Of a stretch of 48,965 nt of DNA, positions 23,659-32,948 are shown piece by piece. The notes below the pieces were generated by a model. That model made no database searches. It was not told where the DNA came from and saw only the letters and a list, made by a program, of their open reading frames with translations. The stretch comes from Lentisphaerae bacterium ADurb.Bin242 (GTDB lineage: Bacteria; Verrucomicrobiota; Lentisphaeria; Victivallales; UBA1829): assembly GCA_002069785.1 (NCBI GenBank), contig MWCA01000041.1, forward strand, positions 1 through 48,965, in the 5' to 3' direction. A program made the position numbers and the translations under genes. Numbering within the stretch: the stretch's first letter is position 1; every line of letters begins with the position of its first letter.

Positions 23659-26415
23659 ATGAATAAACATGGATTGACGTACCAGCAAGTGCTTGAAAGC
23701 AGAGAGAAGCATGGTGCAAACGTTTTGACCCCGCCGCCGAAAGATCCGTGGTGGATAGAGTTTCTGGAGAGTTTCAAAGACCCGATCATCATCATTCTGC
23801 TGGTGGCGCTGGGATTGTCTGTGGCGGTTTCATTCTATCAGTATTTCACGGGTCATGAAACGGCCTCTGTGTTCTTCGAGCCGGCGGGAATACTGGTAGC
23901 AATCCTGCTGGCAACGGTTGTCGGTTTCTGCTTTGAGCAGAGTGCGAACGCAAAGTTCGAAATTCTGAACAAGGTCAATGACGACACCCCGGTCAAAGTC
24001 TTCCGGGAGGGCAACATCTGCCAGATTCCCAAGCGCGATGTGGTAGTTGGCGATATAGTGATCCTGGAGACCGGCGAGGAAGTTCCGGCAGATGGAGAAC
24101 TGATCGAGGCGATGTCGCTGCAAATGGATGAATCATCGCTTACCGGAGAACCGACTTGTGACAAAACCGTGAATCCGGCAGAGTTCAAGAAAGACGCGAC
24201 GTATCCTTCCAACCATGTTTTACGCGGCACCAAAGTCCTGGTCGGGCATGGGGTGGCGACGATTCTCCGGGTGGGCGACCAGACGGAGGCGGGCAAGGTC
24301 TATAAGGGAGCTCAGATCGACAGCAGCATAGTCACGCCGCTCAATGAGCAGTTGGACCGGCTGGCAAATCTGATTACAAAAACCAGCTATGTGCTGGCGG
24401 GACTGATCATCGCGGGAAGGCTGGCATGGTGGTTTGCCGGCATGCCGCAGAGCGGTGAAATCGACTGGGTGGCATTCGGCGGCTTCGCATTGAATACCGT
24501 GATGATCGCAGTAACAATCATTGTGGTGGCAGTACCGGAGGGTCTGCCGATGAGCGTGACATTGAGCCTTGCGCTTTCGATGAAGCGAATGCTTTCCACC
24601 AATAATCTTGTGCGCAAGATGCACGCCTGCGAAACGATGGGAGCTGCCACCGTGATCTGCACGGATAAAACCGGAACGCTTACGCAGAACCAGATGAAGG
24701 TGGCGGAGACGGCGTTTTACGCGACGGACCTCACGGAGGGGGCAGACTCTTTAATTCACGAGAACTTTGCCGTCAACTCGACCGCTTATCTTGACTTTTC
24801 CGACCGGGGTAAAGTTTCGGTGCTGGGCAATCCAACCGAGGGTGCGCTGCTACTGTGGCTGAACGATCGCGAATTGAACTACCTTGAATTGCGCGAAAAA
24901 GCAAAGGTGATTGAGCAGCTGCCGTTCTCGACCGAACGTAAATATATGGCAACACTGGCAGAATCGCCCGCCTTTGGCGGAAGGCGGGTGCTGTATGTGA
25001 AAGGCGCGCCGGAAATTGTGCTGGGACTCTGCTCGACAGTACCGGCAGACCGAAGCGATATTGAGGCGCAACTCCTGAAATATCAGAATCAGGCGATGCG
25101 GACCCTGGGGTTCGCTTTTCAGTTCGTGGACGATCCACAAGCGGAACTCATCAAGGAAGGCAAGCTCACGGGGACAAAGTTGACCTTCCTCGGCGTAGTC
25201 GCAATTTCTGACCCGGTGCGTTCGGATGTGCCGGTGGCGGTAAACGAGTGCATGTCCGCAGGCATTGCTGTGAAAATCGTCACCGGGGACACACCGGGAA
25301 CCGCCAAGGAAATCGGACGGCAAATTGGACTTTGGCAGAAAGATGAACCGGAACGCGCCCACATCAGCGGTGCGGAATTCGAGAAACTTTCAGACGAGGA
25401 TGCGCTGGCCCGGGTCGAAGATCTGAAAATCATGTCGAGAGCACGTCCGATGGACAAACAGCGCCTGGTTGAATTGCTGCAGAAGAATGGGAAAGTGGTG
25501 GCGGTCACCGGCGACGGTACCAATGATGCGCCCGCACTCAATGCGGCGCAGGTCGGGCTTTCCATGGGTGACGGCACCTCAGTCGCCAAAGAAGCCAGCG
25601 ATATTACCATTCTGGACAACTCCTTTGCCAGTATTACGCGTGCGGTGATGTGGGGACGTTCTCTATATCAGAATATCCAGCGTTTCATCCTGTTTCAAAT
25701 GACCATCAACGTTGCGGCATGTCTCATTGTGCTGATCGGCTCTTTCATCGGCACAGAATCACCGCTGACGGTTACACAGATGCTTTGGGTGAACCTCATC
25801 ATGGATACTTTTGCGGCGCTTGCGCTGGCATCTCTGCCGCCGGATGAGAAGGTGATGCTGGACAAGCCGCGCAACCGCGAGGCAAACATCATCACCGGTC
25901 CGATGATGACGCAAATTCTGGGGGTGGGCATGTTTTTCGTAATTCTGCTTTTCGGTCTGGTCCAGTATTTCAAACATGCGGACATCACCTCGCTGACGCA
26001 ATTCAGCCCGGCTGATTTCTGCAAGCATTTCTTTAACTTCGGCAAGGGCAACGGACTCTCTCCGTATGAGCTTTCGCTGTTCTTTACCATATTTGTCCTT
26101 CTTCAATTCTGGAACATGTTCAATGCGAAGGCATTCATGACCGAAAAATCATCGTTCGCAGGATTAGATAAGTGTGGCGGCTTCCTAAGCATTGCCCTGG
26201 TCATCTTGGCAGGACAATGGGGAATCGTCACTTTCGGCGGAGCGATGTTCAATGTTACGCCGCTGGCGCTTAAAGACTGGGGCATCATTCTTGCCGCAAC
26301 TTCGCTGGTTCTCTGGGGCGGTGAATTGGTACGGTTGTTTCAACCCGGAAGGAACAATGCGGAATGGCGGAACGGAAGGCTCCAGGCAGAGGACCTCCCC
26401 TTGAGTCCCTCTTGA
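23659..26415 (+). CDS. Calcium-transporting P-type ATPase (PMCA/type IIB-like)
   Basis: 918 aa from ATG 23659 (GGAG nine bases upstream). It pumps Ca2+ out of the cytoplasm using ATP. Actuator SSLTGEP, membrane PEGLP (about 293-297), phosphorylation motif CTDKTGTLT with Asp336, KGAPE nucleotide site, TGD, and hinge GDGTNDAP (618-625) are all intact. About ten TM helices are visible, with the C-terminal group containing NLIMDTFAALALA. The cation residues of PEGLP, NAA and MDTF match Ca2+ pumps. It is first in the Ter cluster, and TerD domains bind Ca2+, so a role in Ca2+ homeostasis or signalling for that system is inferred. Confidence 0.92.
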   Translation: MNKHGLTYQQVLESREKHGANVLTPPPKDPWWIEFLESFKDPIIIILLVALGLSVAVSFYQYFTGHETASVFFEPAGILVAILLATVVGFCFEQSANAKFEILNKVNDDTPVKVFREGNICQIPKRDVVVGDIVILETGEEVPADGELIEAMSLQMDESSLTGEPTCDKTVNPAEFKKDATYPSNHVLRGTKVLVGHGVATILRVGDQTEAGKVYKGAQIDSSIVTPLNEQLDRLANLITKTSYVLAGLIIAGRLAWWFAGMPQSGEIDWVAFGGFALNTVMIAVTIIVVAVPEGLPMSVTLSLALSMKRMLSTNNLVRKMHACETMGAATVICTDKTGTLTQNQMKVAETAFYATDLTEGADSLIHENFAVNSTAYLDFSDRGKVSVLGNPTEGALLLWLNDRELNYLELREKAKVIEQLPFSTERKYMATLAESPAFGGRRVLYVKGAPEIVLGLCSTVPADRSDIEAQLLKYQNQAMRTLGFAFQFVDDPQAELIKEGKLTGTKLTFLGVVAISDPVRSDVPVAVNECMSAGIAVKIVTGDTPGTAKEIGRQIGLWQKDEPERAHISGAEFEKLSDEDALARVEDLKIMSRARPMDKQRLVELLQKNGKVVAVTGDGTNDAPALNAAQVGLSMGDGTSVAKEASDITILDNSFASITRAVMWGRSLYQNIQRFILFQMTINVAACLIVLIGSFIGTESPLTVTQMLWVNLIMDTFAALALASLPPDEKVMLDKPRNREANIITGPMMTQILGVGMFFVILLFGLVQYFKHADITSLTQFSPADFCKHFFNFGKGNGLSPYELSLFFTIFVLLQFWNMFNAKAFMTEKSSFAGLDKCGGFLSIALVILAGQWGIVTFGGAMFNVTPLALKDWGIILAATSLVLWGGELVRLFQPGRNNAEWRNGRLQAEDLPLSPS

Positions 26416-26459
26416 AAACGGCCGTCCGGACTGTCGGCAATACAACGGCCGGATTCGGA

Positions 26460-26489
26460 CTGAAAAAAGAATGGAAAATGGAATATAAT
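26460..26489 (+). promoter_or_regulatory. Candidate promoter of the terD/terY operon
   Basis: CTGAAA (26460-26465), 18-bp spacer, perfect TATAAT (26484-26489), 69 nt before the first terD ATG. It would let the Ter genes be expressed apart from the Ca2+ ATPase. Confidence 0.5.
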
Positions 26490-26558
26490 TGCAGTTCAGG
26501 CATCCGCTATCCATGAGGCAGCGGGGATGCTGCAGGGTAAAAAACAGAGAGGCGGAAT

Positions 26559-27137
26559 ATGGCAATCAATCTTCAGAAAGGTCAGAAAGTCGAACTGACC
26601 AGGAACAATGTCGGGCTCAGCAAATTGATGGTCGGTTTGGGCTGGGATGTCAATCAATATTCGGGAAGCGGACCGTTCGATCTTGATGCGGCGGCTTTTC
26701 TGCTGGGGGAAAACGGCAAAATCATTCAGGATGCCGACTTTATTTTCTACAACAATTTGCGGCACGAATCAGGCGCGGTGGAGCATCTCGGCGACAATCT
26801 GACCGGGGAAGGCGACGGCGACGATGAACAGCTCAAGGTGGATTTGTCAAAGGTGCCCGCCGTTTATCAGAAAATCGCCTTCACTGTCACCATTCACGAG
26901 GCCGAAGCGCGGAAACAGAACTTCGGTCAGGTGAGCAACGCCTTTATCCGCATTGTCAACGGAGCAGACGGACAGGAACTGATACGCTTTGATCTCAGTG
27001 AAGATTTTTCCGTCGAGACGGCAGTCATTTTCGGGGAACTCTACCGTCACGGCGGTGAATGGAAATTCAATGCGGTCGGCAACGGATTCCAAGGCGGGCT
27101 TGCCGCCTTGTGCAACTATTATGGAATACAGGTGTAA
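26559..27137 (+). CDS. terD: TerD family Ca2+-binding stress protein (copy 1)
   Basis: 192 aa, the canonical TerD length. It starts [14 protein letters not shown] and has the Ca2+-binding strand [10 protein letters not shown] (40-49), then [23 protein letters not shown] (a second acidic site), FTVTIHEA and SFRI-like NAFIRIVN. TerD domains form a beta-sandwich that binds two Ca2+ ions and acts on the cytoplasmic face of the membrane in tellurite, oxidant and DNA-damage resistance. The best start has GAGGCGG upstream. It heads the operon-like run of Ter genes with its own promoter. Confidence 0.93.
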   Translation: MAINLQKGQKVELTRNNVGLSKLMVGLGWDVNQYSGSGPFDLDAAAFLLGENGKIIQDADFIFYNNLRHESGAVEHLGDNLTGEGDGDDEQLKVDLSKVPAVYQKIAFTVTIHEAEARKQNFGQVSNAFIRIVNGADGQELIRFDLSEDFSVETAVIFGELYRHGGEWKFNAVGNGFQGGLAALCNYYGIQV

Positions 27138-27390
27138 TTTGCGACGATTGCTGAACTGTTTTTGAAGAACTTTCCGAAATCGGAGGAGAAGTCTTTATCA
27201 AGCGGATGAATGCTGCCGTGCGGGGCATGAGGCGGCTCGCATACTGAAAAACGACTACGATATATTTGGATGATTGATGATTTGTGTGTAATTGGGGAAC
27301 AGCATGAAGGAACCGCGGGAGGGCTCCCGCGTTGAAGAGTTTCCGATATTCATGGATCAGCGGGACAACCGGATAACAACAGGAGACGAC

Positions 27391-28059
27391 ATGGCGATCA
27401 ATCTGAACAAAGGACAGCGAATCAATCTGGAGAAAGAGAACGGCTCAAAATTGGAACGGTTCTGTGTCGGCTGCAACTGGGGGGCAATCACCACGAAAGG
27501 CGGTTTTTTCGGTCTGGGGACAAAAACAGTGGAGGTGGATTTGGATTTAAGCTGTGTAATGTTCGATACCTCCGGGAATCGCTGCGATTTCCTTTATTCA
27601 CCGCTTTATACGCAGCAATTTCTGATGCTTTACGGTTTATTGCCCGGCAAACTCGACTCGCTGGATGGAGCGCTGCACCATACAGGCGACGATCGTTCAG
27701 GCGACACGGGCGACGATGATGGTTTGGACAATGAGATCATCACGGTTGACTTGAAACGGGTCTCCCCGGATATTATGCAGATTTTCTTCTTCCTGAACAA
27801 TTGCGGAAAGGAGGACTTCTCACAAATTCCCTATGCTTCAATCCGCATGTTTGAAGGAACACCGGAAAAAGTCCAGCAGATTTTTGCCTCCTACAATGTC
27901 GCTGCGGAAACCGCTTATCAAGGGAAAACAGCGCTGGTGATGGGCGAACTTTACAAGCACAACGGCGCATGGAAATTCAACGCTATCGGTGATGCTTACC
28001 CTCACAGGAATCTGGGTGAAACAATCAACCTTATTTCCAAACAATATGTCAGGAGATAA
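27391..28059 (+). CDS. TerD family protein, divergent (copy 2)
   Basis: 222 aa from the ATG at 27391 (AGGAGACGAC directly upstream); the longer frame begins at TTG and adds 33 residues with no support. It opens MAINLNKGQRINLEKENGSK and has VEVDLDLSCVMFDTSGN (48-64), the DLDLSC variant of the Ca2+ strand found in TerX/TerZ-like members rather than DLDASAF. It is longer, with extra residues after the acidic loop (HHTGDDRSGDTGDDDG) and FNAIGDAYPHR near the end. It follows terD copy 1 by 253 bp containing a CGCGGG/CCCGCG hairpin (27314-27331) and precedes copy 3 by 5 nt. Confidence 0.88.
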   Translation: MAINLNKGQRINLEKENGSKLERFCVGCNWGAITTKGGFFGLGTKTVEVDLDLSCVMFDTSGNRCDFLYSPLYTQQFLMLYGLLPGKLDSLDGALHHTGDDRSGDTGDDDGLDNEIITVDLKRVSPDIMQIFFFLNNCGKEDFSQIPYASIRMFEGTPEKVQQIFASYNVAAETAYQGKTALVMGELYKHNGAWKFNAIGDAYPHRNLGETINLISKQYVRR

Positions 28060-28064
28060 ATGAA

Positions 28065-28628
28065 ATGGCAATCAATCTGAACAAAGGGGATCGGTTCGAT
28101 CTCAGCAAGGGACTGTCAAAAGTCGGGGTCGGCCTTGGGTGGGAACCAAACGAGGGAGAGTCGCAGTTTGACTTCGATCTGGATGCATCGGCCTTTATGG
28201 TCGGTGCAAATAAGAAACTTCCGCAAGATGAGTTTTTTGTGTTTTACAACAATCAGAAATCGCCGGACGGAGCGGTTGAATCTTCGGGCGATGACAGGAC
28301 CGGCGGAAGCAGCGACGGAGACGATGAGACGCTCACCGTTGATTTGAGCAAGGTAGACCGACGTGTCGAAGAAATCATCTTTACGGTCACCATTCACGAC
28401 TCCGAAAAACACAAACAGAATTTCGGACAGGTGCGCGATTCGTTCATCCGCATCTACAATGCGCTCACCGGCGAGGAGATTGCCAAATACGAACTGAATG
28501 AGGACTTCTCCGTTGAAACAGCAATCGAATTCGGACGATTGTACCGAAACGGCGGACAATGGAAATTCGAGGCGATGGGGATTGGTTACCGGGGCGGATT
28601 GCAATTCTTTGTAAACAAATACGCATGA
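28065..28628 (+). CDS. terD: TerD family Ca2+-binding stress protein (copy 3)
   Basis: 187 aa. MAINLNKGDRFDLSKG opening, DFDLDASAFMVG (36-47) with the canonical aspartates, VFYNNQKSPDGAVESSGDDR, TVDLSKV, FTVTIHDSEKHKQNFGQV and WKFEAMGIGYRGG. All motifs of TerD/TerE are present and no residues look lost, so it should bind Ca2+. AGGAG ends five bases before the start, and it is translationally close to copy 2. With copy 1 it resembles the TerD/TerE pair of classic tellurite clusters. Confidence 0.94.
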   Translation: MAINLNKGDRFDLSKGLSKVGVGLGWEPNEGESQFDFDLDASAFMVGANKKLPQDEFFVFYNNQKSPDGAVESSGDDRTGGSSDGDDETLTVDLSKVDRRVEEIIFTVTIHDSEKHKQNFGQVRDSFIRIYNALTGEEIAKYELNEDFSVETAIEFGRLYRNGGQWKFEAMGIGYRGGLQFFVNKYA

Positions 28629-28644
28629 CAGAGGAGGAGAAAAA

Positions 28645-29283
28645 ATGAGAAGATTGCCGGTTTATCTGGTTTTGGACACATCGGGTTCGATGAGCGGGGA
28701 ACCGATTCAAGCGGTCGAAAATGGAATGCAGATGCTCGTTTCTGCTTTGCGGCAGGATCCGCAGGCGCTGGAATCGGCATATTTAAGCGTCATTACTTTC
28801 GACAGCGATGCAAAACAGGTTGTGCCGCTGACGGATCTGGCCACTTTCCAGACGCCCCCGCTGAACGCGAGCGGCCGAACGGAACTGGGGTTGGCGCTGA
28901 AACTGGTGAAGGACAGAGCGATGGCGGAGGTCCAGAAAACCACACCGGAGAAAAAAGGCGATTGGCGGCCGCTTGTATTCCTGATGACCGATGGCATACC
29001 GACTGACGAATGGAAAAAAGGACTGGCCGAATTCCAGTCCGCTAAATGGGGCATGGTGGTCTGTTGTGCGGCGGGGCAGAGCGCCGACGTAAGCGTGCTC
29101 AAGCAGATCAGTCCTGAGTGTGTGGTGCAGCTGGACACCGCGGATTCCAAGTCGCTTGCGGCATTTTTCAAGTGGGTTTCGGCCTCGATTTCCACCACCA
29201 GCAAGAGTGTAAACGAGGGCAAAAAGGAAGTGACCGGCATGGACCAGCTGCCGCCCCCACCGCCCGAAATATCAATTGTGTAG
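28645..29283 (+). CDS. terY: TerY-like von Willebrand factor A protein (1)
   Basis: 212 aa. A VWA domain that fills nearly the whole protein: MIDAS residues DTSGSM (11-16), the later Thr in ASGRTELG and Asp in FLMTDGIPTD, so metal binding should be intact. The C-terminus is a short Pro run (LPPPPPEISIV). TerY proteins are cytoplasmic scaffolds that bring kinases, phosphatases and TerD proteins together in Ter complexes. GAGGAG precedes the start. The following gene is a paralogue with the same tail. Confidence 0.9.
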   Translation: MRRLPVYLVLDTSGSMSGEPIQAVENGMQMLVSALRQDPQALESAYLSVITFDSDAKQVVPLTDLATFQTPPLNASGRTELGLALKLVKDRAMAEVQKTTPEKKGDWRPLVFLMTDGIPTDEWKKGLAEFQSAKWGMVVCCAAGQSADVSVLKQISPECVVQLDTADSKSLAAFFKWVSASISTTSKSVNEGKKEVTGMDQLPPPPPEISIV

Positions 29284-29295
29284 AGGGCCGGGGAT

Positions 29296-29928
29296 ATGCG
29301 AAGATTGCCGGTTTATTTGCTCATCGACACCTCCGGTTCGATGAAAGGAGAACCTATTGAAGCGGTCAATGCCGGACTTCAAACGCTCGTATCCTCGCTG
29401 CGGCGCGACCCGCAGGCGTTGGAAACGGCGTATTTGAGCATCATCACATTCGACCGCGAGGCACGGCTGGTTCTGCCCCTTACGCCGGTGGCGGAAGTAC
29501 AGCTTCCTCTCATCGAAACCCCGGACAGCGGTCCGACGATGACCGGTGCGGCTCTGAAACTGGTTTGCCAACGGGTAGACCAGGAGGTGCGGACGCAGTC
29601 GACGGATGTGAAACGGGACTGGAAGCCGCTCCTCTTCATCATGACCGACGGGGCGCCGAGCGACCTCCAGAAATATAACGAGATGGTGCCGGAGTGCAAA
29701 AAGTGCAAGTTCACTGCCATCACGGCCTGTGCGGCAGGCATGAAAGCAAAGATTGACTCGCTGAAGGATCTGGCCACAAACATCGTCTCTCTGGATACTT
29801 GCGACGGGGCGACCTTCAGTCAGTTTTTCCAGTGGGTCTCCGCCTCGATCAGCAGCGAGGCGCAAAGTGTGGGTGTCTCTTCGCAGCTCGTTCTTCCGCC
29901 GCCCCCCGATGCCATCAGCATTGTCTGA
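29296..29928 (+). CDS. terY: TerY-like von Willebrand factor A protein (2)
   Basis: 210 aa and clearly a tandem duplicate of the preceding gene: near-identical start MRRLPVYLLIDTSGSMKGEP, same MIDAS elements (DTSGS 11-15, TMTGAA, FIMTDGAPSD) and same tail LPPPPDAISIV. The region between differs enough (EMVPECKKCKFTAITACAAG, Cys-rich) to suggest a different partner. It starts 12 nt after the first copy and is followed by the phosphatase gene, so the three are probably translated from one message. A heterodimer of the two is possible. Confidence 0.9.
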   Translation: MRRLPVYLLIDTSGSMKGEPIEAVNAGLQTLVSSLRRDPQALETAYLSIITFDREARLVLPLTPVAEVQLPLIETPDSGPTMTGAALKLVCQRVDQEVRTQSTDVKRDWKPLLFIMTDGAPSDLQKYNEMVPECKKCKFTAITACAAGMKAKIDSLKDLATNIVSLDTCDGATFSQFFQWVSASISSEAQSVGVSSQLVLPPPPDAISIV

Positions 29929-29965
29929 GGCTGAAACAACCCCCATGAACAATGGATGAGTCAGT

Positions 29966-31369
29966 ATGAATATGGAAAAAAATTCACAGGAAGAGACCTT
30001 GCCGCCGGATTCCGCGAATCCGGTTCCCTCCGAGAAGACAGAAACGGAACAGTCAACCGCTGAAAGTCCAAAGGCGCCCTTTGTTCCTGATAAGTTTGTG
30101 CCGCACAAAACCAAACTGTTGCCGAATTGTAAAATTACGGGCATCGACTATCAGACTTCGCTGGCGGTCGCACTCACGGAATTCGCGCAGCACGAAATTG
30201 TTGGTGTCGATATCGATCTGGAAAAGAAAACCGCGATGCCGTTCGAATTGCAATGGAATCCCGAGAATTGCGAAATTTTCTGCCATCCCGAGCAGGCGGG
30301 GGAATTTGAAATTGATTTGTATGTGGATGTGATACGGCGTGAACGGCATATCTTTCCATTCAAGTTGACGGTAAATCCCGACCCCAAGACGCTTTGGAAG
30401 GATATCCCATCCGATCCGAACGGAGTTTATGCCAAGCCGGACAGCGACAAGATGTTTCTTGCCTGCGGGGAGAATCTTTCCATCGTCGGAGCCAGTCGGC
30501 GCGGACGGTCGCATGCGCAGGAGGGGAAACCCCGTGATGATGACTTCATTGCCGACTGGGATGCGGAGACCAACTGCGCCATTCTGATTGCAGCCGATGG
30601 CGCGGGCAGCGCAAAATTCTCTCGAAAAGGATCACAAATAGCCACGCGGATCGCGCTGGAAAAAGTGAAGGCCGCGGTAACGCCGGATTTCTGGATGACC
30701 CTGGAACCGGCTCTCGTGAAATGGAACGAGTCAAAAGATGCACAAACGGAAAAAAATATCCAGGCTGCTCTCTACAAGGTGTTGGCATCCGCCGCATGGG
30801 AAGCAAAGATTCAGATCAAAAAGGAGTCCCAGGAACATGAGGCACGGTATCTGGCAGACTACAAAAAAACGGAAAAGTTCACCCCCCGCGATTATGCCAC
30901 CACGTTGATAATAACCGTTGCAAAGAAACGGGACGCGGGAAACTGGTTTGCCGCCACATTCTGGATCGGAGACGGCGGACAGGGAATCTATCGTCCGGAG
31001 GCGGGTGAAGTCCTCGTGCAGGGAATCCCCGACGGTGGGGAGTTCGGCGGACAGACGCGTTTTCTGACGGAGGACAGCACGGAAGTCTGGCCGCAGGATG
31101 CGAATAAACTCATTGAGCGGAGACTTCGTTTCACGATGGTCGATTCGTTCAAGGCGATTGTTTTGATGACGGACGGTGTGACCGACCCGAAATTCGAGAC
31201 GGACAACAATCTGGTTTCCGTCGCGAAATGGAATGAATTCTGGGAAGCGCTCGTGAAAGAAGTTCCCTTTGAAAAACGCGACTCTTCCGTGGCGGACGCT
31301 TTGCTCAAGTGGATGGATTTCTGGTCGCCCGGCAATCACGACGACCGCACAATGATGCTCTTGTATTGA
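29966..31369 (+). CDS. PP2C-like Ser/Thr phosphatase of a TerY-P triad
   Basis: 467 aa. A disordered Glu/Pro/Ser N-terminus (1-45) is followed by a beta-rich region (about 50-140, Ig-like in look) and then a PP2C domain (about 170-467). PP2C metal motifs: KPRDDDFIAD, IAADGAGSAKFS (211-214 DGAG), IVLMTDGVTD and GNHDDRTMML. It would dephosphorylate Ser/Thr proteins in the cytoplasm. It sits directly between the TerY pair and the kinase: VWA, phosphatase, kinase is the TerY-P triad described by Anantharaman, Iyer and Aravind. A second ATG lies two codons downstream and makes little difference. Confidence 0.87.
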   Translation: MNMEKNSQEETLPPDSANPVPSEKTETEQSTAESPKAPFVPDKFVPHKTKLLPNCKITGIDYQTSLAVALTEFAQHEIVGVDIDLEKKTAMPFELQWNPENCEIFCHPEQAGEFEIDLYVDVIRRERHIFPFKLTVNPDPKTLWKDIPSDPNGVYAKPDSDKMFLACGENLSIVGASRRGRSHAQEGKPRDDDFIADWDAETNCAILIAADGAGSAKFSRKGSQIATRIALEKVKAAVTPDFWMTLEPALVKWNESKDAQTEKNIQAALYKVLASAAWEAKIQIKKESQEHEARYLADYKKTEKFTPRDYATTLIITVAKKRDAGNWFAATFWIGDGGQGIYRPEAGEVLVQGIPDGGEFGGQTRFLTEDSTEVWPQDANKLIERRLRFTMVDSFKAIVLMTDGVTDPKFETDNNLVSVAKWNEFWEALVKEVPFEKRDSSVADALLKWMDFWSPGNHDDRTMMLLY

Positions 31370-31385
31370 ATGGGAGGATGCGGAA

Positions 31386-32906
31386 ATGAGCGTAATCAGG
31401 CTGACGGCGAAAGACGGTTCTCCTGTTGAGTTCAACGACAAAATCATCGGTGCGGGCGGAATGAAGGATGTATACTTCTGTACAGATAAAAGCTGCGTCG
31501 TTTGCTTTTTCCGTGCGAAGCAGGACGCCAACGCGCGCGACCGGCTGGAAAACATTGTCGGGAGATACCGTCAGAGCATTTTCGGGCAGACCGGCGGCGA
31601 CTATTGGAAAGATTTGTATTGCTGGCCGGAAAGAATCGTCGAATGGGAAGGCAAGCTCGGCATCGTTGTCCCGACTTATGCGGGGCATTTCTTCTTCCGG
31701 CACGGTTCGGTCTGCAATGACTCGCTCTTAATCAAAGGAAAAGAGAAAGAGGGCAAGTGGTTCGCGTCTCCGTTTCTGAAATATGGACAATTGTCGCCGA
31801 ACGAACGCGGCGAGTGGTTCAGTTACTTGCGCATCTGCATTAAAATTGCGCGGGGAGTCCGGCGCATGCACGCGGCGGGACTTGCGCACTCCGATCTTTC
31901 CTACAAGAATGTATTGGTCGATCCGATTACAGCCAACGCCAGCATCATTGACATCGACGGCCTCGTCGTGCCCGGCAAATTTGCCCCGGATGTTGTCGGC
32001 ACGCCTGATTTCATCGCGCCGGAAGTGATGCAGACGCTCAAGCTGAATGCGCGCGATCCGAACCGGAAACTGCCTTCGCGCCAGACCGATCAACATGCGC
32101 TGGCTGTCCTGATCTACATGTATCTTCTGAACCGCCATCCCCTGCGCGGCAGGAAAATCCATGACTGCGATGACATAAACCGCGATGAAGAACTCGCCAT
32201 GGGCCAGAACGCCCTCTTCATCGAGCACGACAGTGACACGTCCAACCGCTATGACACAGCCTGGGTGAAACGGAATGAGCCGCCTTCCCGCATTCCAAAC
32301 CTCCTGCCGTGGCAGGATCTGGACGTCCTGCCCTACAAGGCGCTCGGACCGTATCTTGCCGAACTCGTGAAAAAAGCCTTCGAGGAGGGATTGCACAATC
32401 CGGGTCTGCGTCCCTCTGCGGATGACTGGGAAACGGCGCTGGTCAAGACATCCGACCTTATTCAGCAATGTGCAAACCCGACTTGTCCACAAAAGTGGTT
32501 CCCTTTCAACAACTCAACCCGTCCCGTCTGTCCGTTCTGCCGGACACCATTCAGGGGCATCCTGCCGATTCTCAACCTGTATTACAAACAGGGCAATTCG
32601 TTCCGACCGGACAATCACCGGGTAATGGTCTATAACGGAGTCCGCCTGTATGCATGGCATGTGAACCGCAGGGTGTTTCCGAACGAGAGGCTCACCCCGG
32701 AGCAAAAACAGCCCGTCGGATATTTCCAGTTTTACAATGGGCAATGGTTCCTCGTGAATAAGACTCTCCAAACGATGAAAGACATTACCGACAACGGGAA
32801 ACCCATCGTTCCGGATGGGGCTGTGCAGCTCACGGATGGTCGCCAGATTCTCCTTTCCGAGGAGGATGGCGGACGCCTTATCCAAGTCCAGATGGTACAA
32901 TGCTGA
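31386..32906 (+). CDS. TerY-associated Ser/Thr kinase with zinc ribbon and FHA-like tail
   Basis: 506 aa in three parts. Kinase domain about 1-355: loop GAGGMKDVY (22-30), HSDLSYKN (168-175) in place of HRDLKPEN, DIDG (189-192) for DFG, APE (211-213). The beta-3 Lys is not obvious (CFFRAK, 40-45). Zinc ribbon with Cys362, 367, 382 and 385. C-terminal beta domain about 410-500 (PVGYFQFYNGQWFLVN, then LSEEDGGRLI), similar to FHA domains. The catalytic Asp and metal-binding Asp are kept, so activity is likely. It starts 16 nt after the phosphatase. It should be the opposing enzyme to that PP2C. Confidence 0.85.
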   Translation: MSVIRLTAKDGSPVEFNDKIIGAGGMKDVYFCTDKSCVVCFFRAKQDANARDRLENIVGRYRQSIFGQTGGDYWKDLYCWPERIVEWEGKLGIVVPTYAGHFFFRHGSVCNDSLLIKGKEKEGKWFASPFLKYGQLSPNERGEWFSYLRICIKIARGVRRMHAAGLAHSDLSYKNVLVDPITANASIIDIDGLVVPGKFAPDVVGTPDFIAPEVMQTLKLNARDPNRKLPSRQTDQHALAVLIYMYLLNRHPLRGRKIHDCDDINRDEELAMGQNALFIEHDSDTSNRYDTAWVKRNEPPSRIPNLLPWQDLDVLPYKALGPYLAELVKKAFEEGLHNPGLRPSADDWETALVKTSDLIQQCANPTCPQKWFPFNNSTRPVCPFCRTPFRGILPILNLYYKQGNSFRPDNHRVMVYNGVRLYAWHVNRRVFPNERLTPEQKQPVGYFQFYNGQWFLVNKTLQTMKDITDNGKPIVPDGAVQLTDGRQILLSEEDGGRLIQVQMVQC

Positions 32907-32948
32907 CGGCGCTTCAATATCTCATTATTTTTTCGAGGATGAGATAAC

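Noticed and set aside
23400..23666. 88-codon plus-strand frame in the leader of the Ca2+ ATPase
   Set aside because: No ribosome site, mixed composition, and it overlaps the better supported start of the ATPase at 23659; treated as leader RNA.
27292..27390. Longer N-terminus of the second TerD protein
   Set aside because: It starts at TTG without a ribosome site; the ATG at 27391 has AGGAG and the family start MAINLNKG.
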